Below, in pieces: positions 17,323 through 25,579 of a stretch of 64,000 nt of DNA (position 1 is its first letter; every line of letters begins with the position of its first letter). The notes below the pieces were generated by a model, which did no database searches, was not told the DNA's origin, and saw nothing but the letters and a program-made list of their open reading frames with translations. Origin of the DNA: Anaerocolumna chitinilytica (GTDB lineage: Bacteria > Bacillota > Clostridia > Lachnospirales > Lachnospiraceae); NCBI RefSeq assembly GCF_014218355.1, contig NZ_AP023368.1, positions 4,527,501 to 4,591,500 of the forward strand. Direction: 5' to 3'. The position numbers were made by a program, and so were the translations under genes.

Positions 17323-17817
17323 TTATTTTCTGACTGTCAGAATTTTTTCCAATTCCTCTACTTTCTTACCGGTAACGGGAATTATCGCAGAATAATCCGT
17401 CCTGTTACAGATAAGCACCGGAGTAATCACATCATAACCTGCTGCCTTTATCTGATTGATATCGAATTCTAACAGCAGCTGACCGGCCTTTATCTTATCT
17501 CCGGCTGCAACAAAGGATTGATAGAACTGGCCTTTTAAATTCACTGTATCCAAGCCGACATGGATCAGAATTTCTGCTCCTTGATCGGAGGTAAGACTAA
17601 TTGCATGCTTTGTTTCAAAAAGTACCCCAACAGTTCCATCCACCGGTGCAACTACTCTTCCTGCTGCAGGCTTTATCGCAACCCCATCTCCCAGTATTTT
17701 ATCGCTGAATACTGGATCATTTACCTCATTTAAGGAGCAAACCTCTCCTTCAATCGGGGAACCAATTACTATATCTTTATTTTGAAAACCTAACTTTTCC
17801 ATTAAATTACCTAACAT
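17323..17817 (-). CDS. PTS EIIA component, glucose family
   Basis: Soluble phosphocarrier that passes phosphate from HPr to the EIIB domain of the adjacent NagE. 164 residues. The Crr-like fold shows SPIEGEV near the N-terminus, DKILGDGVAIKP and the active-site His in ILIHVGLDTV. The ATG at 17817 is preferred because GGAGG lies just upstream and overlaps the codon at 17829. It lies 71 bp after the antiterminator gene and 112 bp before nagE. Separate IIA and IICB proteins match the three-gene layout. Confidence 0.9.
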   Translation of the reverse strand: MLGNLMEKLGFQNKDIVIGSPIEGEVCSLNEVNDPVFSDKILGDGVAIKPAAGRVVAPVDGTVGVLFETKHAISLTSDQGAEILIHVGLDTVNLKGQFYQSFVAAGDKIKAGQLLLEFDINQIKAAGYDVITPVLICNRTDYSAIIPVTGKKVEELEKILTVRK

Positions 17818-17888
17818 ATTAACCTCCATACAGCCAGTACACTGTGTTACTCGTTATTCCTCAAGCCATCGTCCTCTTAGGATTACCC

Positions 17889-18740
17889 TTATTCATTGCT
17901 TTGACTTCCTAATATTAACCGTCTTATATGTGTTGACAGCATAGCCACCTCCTCAGCCAGGACAACATCCGGATAATAACCCTCCAGAAACTTAGCAATC
18001 TTCTCGCTGCATTGGTATTCTCTCGGATACAGCTTTTGCACCATATCATTGAATTCCTGATCTATACGGTCCAACTGTTCCTTGTTTACTATCCTCTGCA
18101 TCAATGTCTTCAGATTTGTAACAAACCGTTCATACCCTATCGACTGCTCATCAACTACAATCTGAAATTCTTTCCTTACTATCTCCACCAATTGAGGGAT
18201 AATTTTTGTAATACTCATCGTTTCAGACATAACATTGCTGAACTCAGCATTCACAATGTGAAGAGCAATGGATGCCGCTTCGTCTACCGGCAGCTTAATC
18301 CCTAACTGCTTACCGATTAATGCCACCGCGTACTCTCCGATAAGGTATTCTCTGCGGTACAGTCTTTGAACATCCCATAACAGCGGATTATCAAACAACA
18401 TCCCCTGCCTGAATCTTTCAATCGCAAAATTGATATGGTCCGTAAGAGTTATATAAATATTCGGATTTAGCTTACGATTTAGAGTTTTGTCAGCATACAT
18501 AATAATTTCATTGGATACCTGTATATGCTCCAGAGGAAGATTCGCAAGCAGTTCTTTGAATTTATCAACTTCTGTCTGTGTTTCAAGGTAAAATACCTTT
18601 TCAACCAGGTTTTTGTCAATTTCCTTGCCTTTTTTCGCCTGAAACCCAATCCCTTTTCCCATGACCAGGACTTCTTTGCCCTTGGGGTCAAATGCACTGA
18701 CCACGTTGTTATTAATAACTCTCTCTACTTGCACCTTCAT
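17889..18740 (-). CDS. BglG/LicT-family transcription antiterminator
   Basis: RNA-binding protein that prevents termination at the RAT hairpin just upstream and so switches on the PTS operon when sugar is present. 283 residues. CAT RNA-binding domain at about 1-55 (VERVINNNVVSAFD, VMGKGIGFQ). PRD1 at about 70-170 with His in TDHINFAIER and ALHIVNAEF. PRD2 at about 175-283 with His in LSTHIRRLI. PRD histidines are normally phosphorylated by PTS proteins. The start at 18740 gives the canonical N-terminus; the frame extends to 18896, but that part overlaps the RAT and is not translated. Confidence 0.93.
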   Translation of the reverse strand: MKVQVERVINNNVVSAFDPKGKEVLVMGKGIGFQAKKGKEIDKNLVEKVFYLETQTEVDKFKELLANLPLEHIQVSNEIIMYADKTLNRKLNPNIYITLTDHINFAIERFRQGMLFDNPLLWDVQRLYRREYLIGEYAVALIGKQLGIKLPVDEAASIALHIVNAEFSNVMSETMSITKIIPQLVEIVRKEFQIVVDEQSIGYERFVTNLKTLMQRIVNKEQLDRIDQEFNDMVQKLYPREYQCSEKIAKFLEGYYPDVVLAEEVAMLSTHIRRLILGSQSNE

Positions 18741-18771
18741 CACCCCGAAAATAAACTTTAACAAACTGAAT

Positions 18772-18820
18772 AAAAAAAGACCAAACCTTATGAAATATAG
18801 TATTCCACAAAATTTGGTCT
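18772..18820 (-). terminator. RAT-controlled terminator of the PTS operon
   Basis: On the minus strand AGACCAAA pairs with TTTGGTCT, followed by seven T. Its 5' arm shares the GACC of the RAT hairpin, so the two structures exclude each other, as in LicT/GlcT-controlled operons. Confidence 0.88.
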
Positions 18821-18843
18821 TGCCTGCGTCCCAGTAACAATCC
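18816..18843 (-). promoter_or_regulatory. ribonucleic antiterminator (RAT) site
   Basis: The minus-strand element GGATTGTTACTGGG...GCAGGCAAGACC closely matches the LicT/SacT/GlcT RAT consensus (GGATTGTTACTG, A-rich bulges, GCAGGCAAAACC). It lies between the promoter and the terminator, directly ahead of the antiterminator gene, which gives autoregulation of the whole operon. Confidence 0.92.
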
Positions 18844-18867
18844 ATTAAATATTCGCTTGATGTTTGT

Positions 18868-18896
18868 AGTTTATCAAGAAAGCTCAAATATGTCAA
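18868..18896 (-). promoter_or_regulatory. promoter of the PTS operon
   Basis: Minus strand: TTGACA (18891-18896), 17 bp, TAAACT (18868-18873). The start point falls about 20 nt before the RAT. No clear catabolite-response element was seen. Confidence 0.75.
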
Positions 18897-19130
18897 TATG
18901 TTTTTAAAAGAAATATATAATTTTACTAATCCAATGGCTACATCAGTTAATTAATATTCTATAGTGTACAAATAATTGCTAATATCCCTTGTAATATTGT
19001 ACCAGATTCATTCATTATCTCCAAAAAAACTTACTTCTGCTGTCTAACAATTTGCAGGTTTTTAGATGACTAGTCTATGTAAATTCTGGCAATCTTCTAT
19101 ATTTTTAGCTATTTAATAGGAAAACCTAAC

Positions 19131-19157
19131 ACCAAATAGTTAGGATAGCATAAATTA
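19131..19157 (+). promoter_or_regulatory. possible sporulation-type (sigma-K/E-like) promoter
   Basis: ACC (19131-19133), 15 bp, CATAAATTA (19149-19157), which fits the mother-cell -10 pattern CATAnnnTA. The first half sits in an inverted repeat CCTAAC/GTTAGG. This is a weak, short-motif call. Confidence 0.3.
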
Positions 19158-19184
19158 TATTATAAATCAGAAAGGGGAATACAC

Positions 19185-19547
19185 TTGCAGCTGGAGCAGA
19201 ACAAAAACAGCCTTTTTGATAAATGCAGTATGCAAAAACCTTACTGCCAGAAAAAACTTACAGCCATGCAGCGTACCAATGGTCAGGGTTACCAACCACC
19301 TCCCCCTGTACCCTTGATTACACCGCCTCCCTTTATCCCACCCATGCCGGCCTTTCAGAACGGCGCGATGGGTATGCGCGGTTGTCTTAATAGAAACACC
19401 TATGTCTGGCTGGCAAACGGAACCGGTTATTGGTATTTTCCGACCTATATAGGCCGTCAGACAGCCATTGGCTTTCGCTGGAGAGGCTTTGGATGGATTT
19501 ATCAAAGGATTTCTCTTAACAATATTATCACATTTCAATGTTTCTAA
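19185..19547 (+). CDS. small proline- and aromatic-rich protein of unknown function
   Basis: 120 residues, TTG start with AAAGGGG 7 bp upstream. The N-terminal third is polar with two Cys. A proline block (about 37-55, PPPPVP...PPPFIPP) follows. The C-terminal half is dense in Trp, Tyr, Phe, Arg and Gly (YVWLANGTGYWYFPTYIGRQ, GFRWRGFGWIYQRI) and ends in CF. No signal peptide or membrane segment. Similar small proteins with a W-x-Y-P-x-Y-x-G-R core occur, as far as I recall, in other clostridia without known function. The composition and the possible mother-cell promoter suggest a spore-surface protein; this is inference. The antisense frame lacks a ribosome site. Confidence 0.65.
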   Translation: MQLEQNKNSLFDKCSMQKPYCQKKLTAMQRTNGQGYQPPPPVPLITPPPFIPPMPAFQNGAMGMRGCLNRNTYVWLANGTGYWYFPTYIGRQTAIGFRWRGFGWIYQRISLNNIITFQCF

Positions 19548-19584
19548 TTGGGAGACTTAACGCTTTCCGTCTGTTCATTTCTTC

Positions 19585-19614
19585 AAAAAAAGGTGCAGGA
19601 GTAACCTGCACCTT
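19585..19614 (-). terminator. terminator between the small protein and the MATE gene
   Basis: AAGGTGCAGG (19590-19599) pairs with CCTGCACCTT (19605-19614), with seven T following on the minus strand and a T-rich stretch on the plus strand. It can serve both convergent genes. Confidence 0.8.
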
Positions 19615-19631
19615 CACTTCTTTTATCCTGT

Positions 19632-20993
19632 TTACCTGGTTACATTCTTTACCCACTTCATTGAACGGTACCGCCAGTAAGACAATGGTATCTTTATAAG
19701 TTCATCACTCATGATAATAACGTATACCACCGGAATCGGCAACTTGAATACAAAGGCTGCCAAAGCTCCAAAAAGGATTGCTACTCCCCAAAGTGTGGAA
19801 GCATCGAGTATTAATCCGAATCTGGTATCTCCGCCTGCTCGAAACACTCCAACTATCATAGTGGTATTAAATGCCTGGGCAATTACAAAGTAAGACATAA
19901 CAAACATCATAAATTTCAGATAGGAATGGGCTTCGTCACTAAGATTCATATAATAGCCCACTACATTTCCAACCAGTAATACTATAACACTTCCAATCAC
20001 TCCCAATACAATCGTGATCCGTATAAATCTTTTGGAATATATTTTCGCCTCTTCTTCTTTTCCTTCTCCGATTGCCTTTCCAAGAATAATAGCCGTAGCG
20101 TTGGATACACCAAAAGTAATAACCATAGCAAACTGCCGGACTACCTGAGTCACGGAATTAGCTGCAACTACAGATTGTCCTAAATGTCCGATAATAGCCG
20201 CATTGGCTGCTACACCGGCACCCCATAACAGCTCATTTAACATTACCGGGATTGAATAATGCAGGAAATCCCTGCTAAGTAACTTATCCCTTATAAACAA
20301 CATTTTAGGATGAAAACAAATGGTCTTATTCACCTTTATAGCATAGAATGCAACCATTATAACTTCACATGCTCTGGCAATTAAAGTACCAAGTGCTGCA
20401 CCTCTGATACCCATAGGTTCCAGCCCGAAAAGTCCAAAGATAAAAATTACATTTAAGACAAGGTTAATTAGGAAGGATATCAGATACACCACAGTGGATA
20501 CGATTACCCTTTCCACACTCCTCATAATATTGAGGTATATCATGGTAAAGGATACCATGATGTAGGAAAATGCTATTATTTTAAGATATTTTACTCCCTG
20601 GTCTATTACATTTTGTTCAGAGGAAAATATACGCATAATCTGACTGGGAAACAAAAGCACCGCCAGCGTGAATAAAACTCCTACAACTAATGCAAAACGC
20701 ATAGTTATCGCCATTATCTTTTCAATGGTCAGAGTATCTTTCTTCCCCCAGTACTGTGCGGTTAGAACAGCCGCTCCGGAAGTAAGACCAAAAAAGATAA
20801 GAGTCATGATAAACTGTACCTGCCCTGCAAGTGATGCAGCAGACAGGGAGGTCTCTCCAACTTTTCCAAGCAGGATTACATCGGTAGAGGTTACACCTAC
20901 ATTAATAAGGTTCTGCAGTGCCATGGGAAAAACCAATGAAAACACCAGCATATAAAAGGCCTTTTTTTCTTGTTTGTTCTGTATAGCGTTCAT
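19632..20993 (-). CDS. MATE-family multidrug exporter
   Basis: 453-residue inner-membrane protein with twelve predicted segments, of the NorM/DinF superfamily. The two pseudo-repeats are visible: the first begins with FPMALQNLINVGVTSTDVILLGK and LSAASLAGQV, the second with LLWGAGVAANAAIIGHLG and VVAANSVTQV. It exchanges cations for drugs or metabolites; the substrate cannot be read from sequence. It appears to be monocistronic, ended by the hairpin at 19585-19614. Confidence 0.9.
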   Translation of the reverse strand: MNAIQNKQEKKAFYMLVFSLVFPMALQNLINVGVTSTDVILLGKVGETSLSAASLAGQVQFIMTLIFFGLTSGAAVLTAQYWGKKDTLTIEKIMAITMRFALVVGVLFTLAVLLFPSQIMRIFSSEQNVIDQGVKYLKIIAFSYIMVSFTMIYLNIMRSVERVIVSTVVYLISFLINLVLNVIFIFGLFGLEPMGIRGAALGTLIARACEVIMVAFYAIKVNKTICFHPKMLFIRDKLLSRDFLHYSIPVMLNELLWGAGVAANAAIIGHLGQSVVAANSVTQVVRQFAMVITFGVSNATAIILGKAIGEGKEEEAKIYSKRFIRITIVLGVIGSVIVLLVGNVVGYYMNLSDEAHSYLKFMMFVMSYFVIAQAFNTTMIVGVFRAGGDTRFGLILDASTLWGVAILFGALAAFVFKLPIPVVYVIIMSDELIKIPLSYWRYRSMKWVKNVTR

Positions 20994-21128
20994 TTCTGTC
21001 TCCTAACTATATATAATCGGTCTCTGCCAGTCAATGGACAACGTAACATTTTTTGGCATAAAAGTCAAGATGTAAATGGGTATTGGGTGTCTGGAAATGT
21101 TGGAAATAGTTAGTTTATGGGGGTGTAC

Positions 21129-21335
21129 GATGACCGGGTGCTTGGGCTTACCCCTCTGGCTGTTCGAGAACCTTTATTCCACTAAAAGCTGTAAAAAACA
21201 TAACTGACAGTCAAAACAATGCCAAACTCGCTGCGCTCAAACAATGGCATTGTTTTTCCTAGTTATGTTTTCTGCAGCTTAAGTGTCATAAAGAACCTCT
21301 CAATGCCAGAGGGGTAAGCCAAACGCCTGGTCATC
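21129..21335. repeat. long hairpin element, copy B
   Basis: A 207-bp imperfect palindrome. The outer arms 21129-21160 and 21305-21335 pair with three mismatches and one bulge and start with GATGA. The core is clearly homologous to copy A at 15356-15587 but lacks about 28 nt of its loop. Several core pairs differ between the copies on both sides at once (ACATAACT/AGTTATGT here, ACGTAGCT/AGCTACGT in A; AATGCC/GGCATT here, AGTGCC/GGCACT in A). It lies between the MATE gene and the DUF1048-like gene; no coding frame is credible. Confidence 0.85.
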
Positions 21336-21429
21336 TGTGTATAGAGATAAATTAGTTAGTTTTATCTCTATTTACTTGTTTAATAACATATTTAAAGATA
21401 GATGTGTTAATTACATTTTACTGATTAGT

Positions 21430-22260
21430 TTATTCAGAGGCTTCTTTATATCTGTGTTTGCAGTAGGGACATACGGGGTAATCCCAGTCATGGGGTCTGT
21501 TACAGGCAGGGCAGTTACGCTTTTCAATTTCATCCTCTGGTTCTTCAGACGTCATCTTCTTCCATTTTGATTTGTATTTGTATAAGTGAACGGAGGATAG
21601 TATTATTGCTATTAGGGAGACGGTAGTTAATATAAAATATAAGGGAGCAGGAATGGGCAATGCTATTTTTATAATGGAGATATCTTCTTCCAGTACTTTA
21701 ATTGCGGACAATATTGTCAAGAAATAGATTATATAATTAGCTGTTTTTAATAATGGGGCATGATGAAAAAAGAAAATGGATAACAGTCTTTTTAGAACAT
21801 AACCCAATAGAATTATCACAAGAAAGGTAATGATATCACCTTCAGCTCTGATGTGATTAAATATATCCCAGGACAGTCTTTCTTCCGATATCACATAGGC
21901 TTTCCAGCCGCAAAATATTGCAATAACAAGCATACTAAAGGATAAGAGATAGATGAGGTAAGCTATTCCCTGGGAGGAACGCTTTGATTCGGCTTTTAAC
22001 ATCTTATCACAGAAGCTTCTTAAATTTGGACCGGTTATTTTAGAAAGAGGTTTCCCTTCCGCCTGGGCTGTTAGAAAATCATCCATTATCTGCTGCAGAC
22101 ACCCTTCCTCACTTTCGATTCCGTATATGTTCTTTGTATGGATATAGGTTGCAGCCTTTTGATATGCTACGGCATATTCATCTCTTAACTGTCCTTTTGC
22201 TGTTTTATATTCTTTTGTTTGGTAGTATTGCTCCATCTCTTCCTTCCCCTTCTTACTCAC
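21430..22260 (-). CDS. DUF1048-like membrane protein with C-terminal zinc ribbon
   Basis: 276 residues. The N-terminal part (about 1-90) is a soluble helical domain resembling DUF1048. It is followed by about five membrane segments (near 100-120, 140-160, 175-195, 205-225) and a C-terminal zinc ribbon with two C-x2-C pairs (CPACNRPHDWDYPVCPYC). It overlaps the PadR stop by 4 bp (ATGA), so translation is coupled. DUF1048 genes commonly follow PadR regulators, but this version is longer and ends in a metal-binding module. Function unknown; a membrane stress or sensing partner of the PadR is one possibility. Confidence 0.7.
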   Translation of the reverse strand: MSKKGKEEMEQYYQTKEYKTAKGQLRDEYAVAYQKAATYIHTKNIYGIESEEGCLQQIMDDFLTAQAEGKPLSKITGPNLRSFCDKMLKAESKRSSQGIAYLIYLLSFSMLVIAIFCGWKAYVISEERLSWDIFNHIRAEGDIITFLVIILLGYVLKRLLSIFFFHHAPLLKTANYIIYFLTILSAIKVLEEDISIIKIALPIPAPLYFILTTVSLIAIILSSVHLYKYKSKWKKMTSEEPEDEIEKRNCPACNRPHDWDYPVCPYCKHRYKEASE

Positions 22261-22595
22261 CGGTCTGTATCCGTGTCTTTTTTATATAGAATTGCGTTCG
22301 TTATCCTTACTAGATTCTCATAGGAGTCAACAAATTGCTTTAGATGCTCTTTCCCTGTCTGTGTTATGGAATAGTACTTTCTCTTAGGTCCATGGGGAGA
22401 CTCACCGATTCTGCACTGTATATCTTTCTTTTTTTCAAGACGGACCAGCACCGGATATAGGGTTCCCTCTAGGATTTCCGTAAAACCCTGGCTTTCCAGA
22501 ACTGATAGAATATCGTAACCATAAGTTTCACCTCTTGCAATAACAGAGAGTATACATCCTTCCAATATACCTTTTCGTAACTGTGCTTCGTCCAT
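22257..22595 (-). CDS. PadR-family transcriptional regulator
   Basis: 112-residue winged-helix repressor. It has the family start AQLRKGILEGCILSVIARGETYGYDI and the wing region TLYPVLVRLEKKKDI, followed by GPKRKYYSITQTGKEHL. The start at 22595 follows GAAAGGA; an upstream in-frame codon at 22646 has no site. It controls its own operon with the membrane protein downstream, judging from the overlap and the promoter at 22728-22756. The ligand is unknown. Confidence 0.9.
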   Translation of the reverse strand: MDEAQLRKGILEGCILSVIARGETYGYDILSVLESQGFTEILEGTLYPVLVRLEKKKDIQCRIGESPHGPKRKYYSITQTGKEHLKQFVDSYENLVRITNAILYKKDTDTDR

Positions 22596-22727
22596 TTTTT
22601 TCCTTTCAACCATTGAGAAATTCTTTGTACCCCAGGATAAATGCAATTCCTCTGCTTCGGTACCACTACTACGGATAGCTCAACCTTTTTCCATGCTACA
22701 TTGTTATACATAATAGTCACTCTTTTC

Positions 22728-22756
22728 AGTATAAAATGCCTACTATGCAATGTCAA
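22728..22756 (-). promoter_or_regulatory. promoter of the padR operon
   Basis: Minus strand TTGACA (22751-22756), 17 bp, TATACT (22728-22733). Nearly consensus, with a leader of about 125 nt. Confidence 0.7.
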
Positions 22757-22785
22757 GTAGCTTTGCGGATTATTTTATTGGCATC

Positions 22786-22820
22786 AAAAAAAGCAGAAGT
22801 ACTAATTCTCTTCTGCTTTA
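22786..22820 (-). terminator. terminator after the M20 peptidase gene
   Basis: AAAGCAGAAG pairs with CTTCTGCTTT, followed by a run of seven T on the minus strand. Confidence 0.8.
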
Positions 22821-22920
22821 TCGATATATTTATTGTTTTTAGCCGATGTGCACCTTGACGTGCTTAAATGTAACTATAAATTAATTTTAATTTTCATAGC
22901 TAAATACCATTCTTACTTCA

Positions 22921-24036
22921 TTAAGCTTCCATTGTCAGGAGTTTATATACGATTTCTGAGCATTTCTCCAGATCATCGATATGAGTATGTTCTTTCGTGG
23001 AATGTACCTCATGCATACCACATGCCATAACAATCCCGGATATACCATTTCGCACAAAGTTATTGTTATCACTGCCGCCAAAGGTCTCTACATAATGAGT
23101 GGGTATGGATAGCTCACGGCAGGCTCTTTTAAAGCGCTGAACTACCGGAGCATCTTCTGCTATCTCGTACGCTAAACATCCAAAAGAAGTTGTAAAATCA
23201 AGTTCAGCGCCTGCTTCTGCTGCTGCCTTCTCAAATGCTTTCTTTATCTTTTCAGTCTCTGCCAGGGATTTCTCATGGCTGATACTTCTTACTTCTCCTT
23301 TTAGCACGCATTTTTCCGGTACTATGTTTCTTGCCAGACCGCCATCTATAAGACCTACATTTACAGTAGTTTCTTTATCAATACGACCCATTTGAATGGC
23401 GGTTATGGCTCTTGCAGCAGTTCCAATGGCATGAATACCCTCTTCCGGAGCAAATCCTGCGTGAGCTGCCTTTCCGGTAAATACTGCTTCAAAGGATACC
23501 AAAGTGGGAGCTTTTAAAGCAGCCGTCCCAATCTCACCGCTTAAGTCTAATACATAGGCTTCTTCTGCCTTCACCTGGGAGTAATCGAATACTTCGCTTC
23601 CTCTGATATATACTTCTTCTGCCATGGCAAAGAGTATTTCAATACTTCTATGAGGCAGCTTTTTCTCCTGTATACAGCGAACTGCCTCCAAAATAGCCGT
23701 TACTCCGGACAAATCATCCGCTCCCAATACCGTCGTACCATCACTGGTTATGGTTCCATCTTCATGGACAATTGCGTGTTTATTCCCGGAGGGTTCTACC
23801 GTATCCATATGGGAAGAAAAAAGAATAGGCGGTCCTTCCAATTCGCCGGGAAGAAATGCATAGAGATTCCCTGCATTTCCCCCATAAATTTCTCCTGCAC
23901 CATCTTCTTTTACCTCAAAGCCCATATTAATAAGCTTCTTTGTCAACACATCTGCCATTTCTCTTTCCCCAAAGGAAGGGGAATCTATTGCTACCAGCTC
24001 TGTAAATTCTTTTATAATGCGCTCTCTATCAGCCAT
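22921..24036 (-). CDS. M20-family metallopeptidase, PepT-like
   Basis: 371-residue cytoplasmic peptidase of the M20 family, closest in layout to PepT-type tripeptidases. Metal-site landmarks: HMDTVEP (first His and Asp), GADDLSG (bridging Asp), AEE (catalytic and metal Glu) and a C-terminal His in EVHSTKEHTHI. The dimerisation (lid) domain occupies about 180-290. It likely trims peptides for amino acid fermentation, in keeping with aspartase next to it. The ATG at 24036 has GGGAG about 10 bp upstream; an in-frame ATG at 24045 is almost on top of that site. Confidence 0.85.
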   Translation of the reverse strand: MADRERIIKEFTELVAIDSPSFGEREMADVLTKKLINMGFEVKEDGAGEIYGGNAGNLYAFLPGELEGPPILFSSHMDTVEPSGNKHAIVHEDGTITSDGTTVLGADDLSGVTAILEAVRCIQEKKLPHRSIEILFAMAEEVYIRGSEVFDYSQVKAEEAYVLDLSGEIGTAALKAPTLVSFEAVFTGKAAHAGFAPEEGIHAIGTAARAITAIQMGRIDKETTVNVGLIDGGLARNIVPEKCVLKGEVRSISHEKSLAETEKIKKAFEKAAAEAGAELDFTTSFGCLAYEIAEDAPVVQRFKRACRELSIPTHYVETFGGSDNNNFVRNGISGIVMACGMHEVHSTKEHTHIDDLEKCSEIVYKLLTMEA

Positions 24037-24163
24037 TTTCCTCATTCTCCCATCTATCGTGGCAAACCGGCTGTTTCTTAATTAATACAAGACATTCTTT
24101 TTAGAATGTTAATCCTATGAATTAATTTTATTCCATAGCCTCATTTGCTTTTTTATTACTGTA

Positions 24164-25579
24164 TCACAGCTTTGCCACTTCTTCAATACAAAATACTTGT
24201 CTTGGAGGCATGGTCATGGGAAATAGGTTAAACATTCTTTCCATCTCTTTTTCCGAAACTATATTCTCTTTCCGAATCACATCTTTTACAGAACAGCCCT
24301 CTTTTAGGGCTTTTTTAGCAACTCTTGCAGACTCCTCGTAACCTAAGACAGGGCATAACGCTGTTGCAATACCCACGCTGCTCTCCAGGTGCTTTAAGCA
24401 TTTATCCCCATTGGAGGTAATACCGGTAATACAGAGATTTGTAAAGGTCTGCGCTGCCTGCCGCAGTAAGTCCAGTGACTCAAACAGGTTATGAAAAAGC
24501 ACCGGTTCAAATGCGTTCAATTCCAGCTGTCCGCCTGATGCTGCCCAGGTGATAGCAGCATCATTTCCGATAATCTGAAACGCTGCCTGGTTCACTACCT
24601 CCGGTATAACCGGATTGACCTTTCCCGGCATGATGGATGAACCGTTCTGAAGAGCCGGAAGGTTAATCTCTCCGAATCCCGTTCTGGGGCCAGATGATAG
24701 AAGTCTTAAATCATTGCTTATCTTAGTCAGATTGACAGCGCAGGATTTTAAACAGCCTGATACCTGAACAAAGCCATCAAGATTCTGTGTGGCATCGAAT
24801 AAATCTGCTGCCTGCCGATATTCACAATCAAATAACTTATTGAGATTCGAAACTATAGCAGCATAATAATAAGGACTTACGTTAATCCCGCTTCCGATTG
24901 CCGTTCCACCAAGATTTAGTGAAAGTAATTCTTCTCCTGCCAGGGTGAGTCTCCTGATGTCCCGCTTGATAGCACTTTCATAGGCTGAAAAGCTTTGACC
25001 AAGGCGCATAGGAACTGCATCCTGAAGCTGGGTCCTACCCATTTTTAAAATCTTATCAAATTGAGCGGATTTTTGATTCAGTGCCTTGGAAAGCCTCTTA
25101 AGCTCTGCTACTGCCGCCTTTAACAGCTCTGCAGCTGTCATCTTTCCGGCACTTGGTATAACATCATTGGTAGACTGGGCCATATTAACATGGTCGTTTG
25201 GATGTATGAGCGAATAGTCACCTTTCTTACCACCTAAAAGTTCTATGGCACGATTGGCAATAACTTCATTGGCGTTCATGTTGGCTGAGGTTCCGGCTCC
25301 GCCCTGGATAGCATCTACAATAAACTGATCTCGTAAACTGCCCTCTATAATTTCATCACAGGCCTTCATAATACTGTCAGCCTGCTCCTTTGTTAATAAA
25401 CCTGCTTCATAATTGGTTTGTGCCGCCGCCTTCTTTATTCTGGCCAGATTGGTAATAAAAAGGGGATGCAGCGGCCTTCCCGTCATATTGAAATTATTTT
25501 TTGCTCTCAGACTCTGTATTCCATAATATACCTCTTCCGGTAATGCCATACTCCCCATTGAATCGGCTTCTATTCTCAT
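24164..25579 (-). CDS. aspA: aspartate ammonia-lyase (aspartase)
   Basis: Deaminates L-aspartate to fumarate and ammonia. 471 residues, normal for the family. QGGAGTSANMNANEVIANRA and HPNDHVNMAQSTNDVIPSA are typical of AspA. The superfamily signature GSSIMPGKVNP, carrying the catalytic Ser of the flexible loop, is intact. Class II fumarase is the main alternative, but the overall pattern fits aspartase better. It is divergent from an Lrp-type regulator that may control it. The 5' untranslated region holds a small GC-rich hairpin. Confidence 0.88.
   Translation of the reverse strand: MRIEADSMGSMALPEEVYYGIQSLRAKNNFNMTGRPLHPLFITNLARIKKAAAQTNYEAGLLTKEQADSIMKACDEIIEGSLRDQFIVDAIQGGAGTSANMNANEVIANRAIELLGGKKGDYSLIHPNDHVNMAQSTNDVIPSAGKMTAAELLKAAVAELKRLSKALNQKSAQFDKILKMGRTQLQDAVPMRLGQSFSAYESAIKRDIRRLTLAGEELLSLNLGGTAIGSGINVSPYYYAAIVSNLNKLFDCEYRQAADLFDATQNLDGFVQVSGCLKSCAVNLTKISNDLRLLSSGPRTGFGEINLPALQNGSSIMPGKVNPVIPEVVNQAAFQIIGNDAAITWAASGGQLELNAFEPVLFHNLFESLDLLRQAAQTFTNLCITGITSNGDKCLKHLESSVGIATALCPVLGYEESARVAKKALKEGCSVKDVIRKENIVSEKEMERMFNLFPMTMPPRQVFCIEEVAKL

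Noticed and set aside
19167..19538. Minus-strand frame opposite the small proline-rich protein
   Set aside because: The plus strand has a proper ribosome site and a recurring protein-family pattern; the antisense frame has neither.
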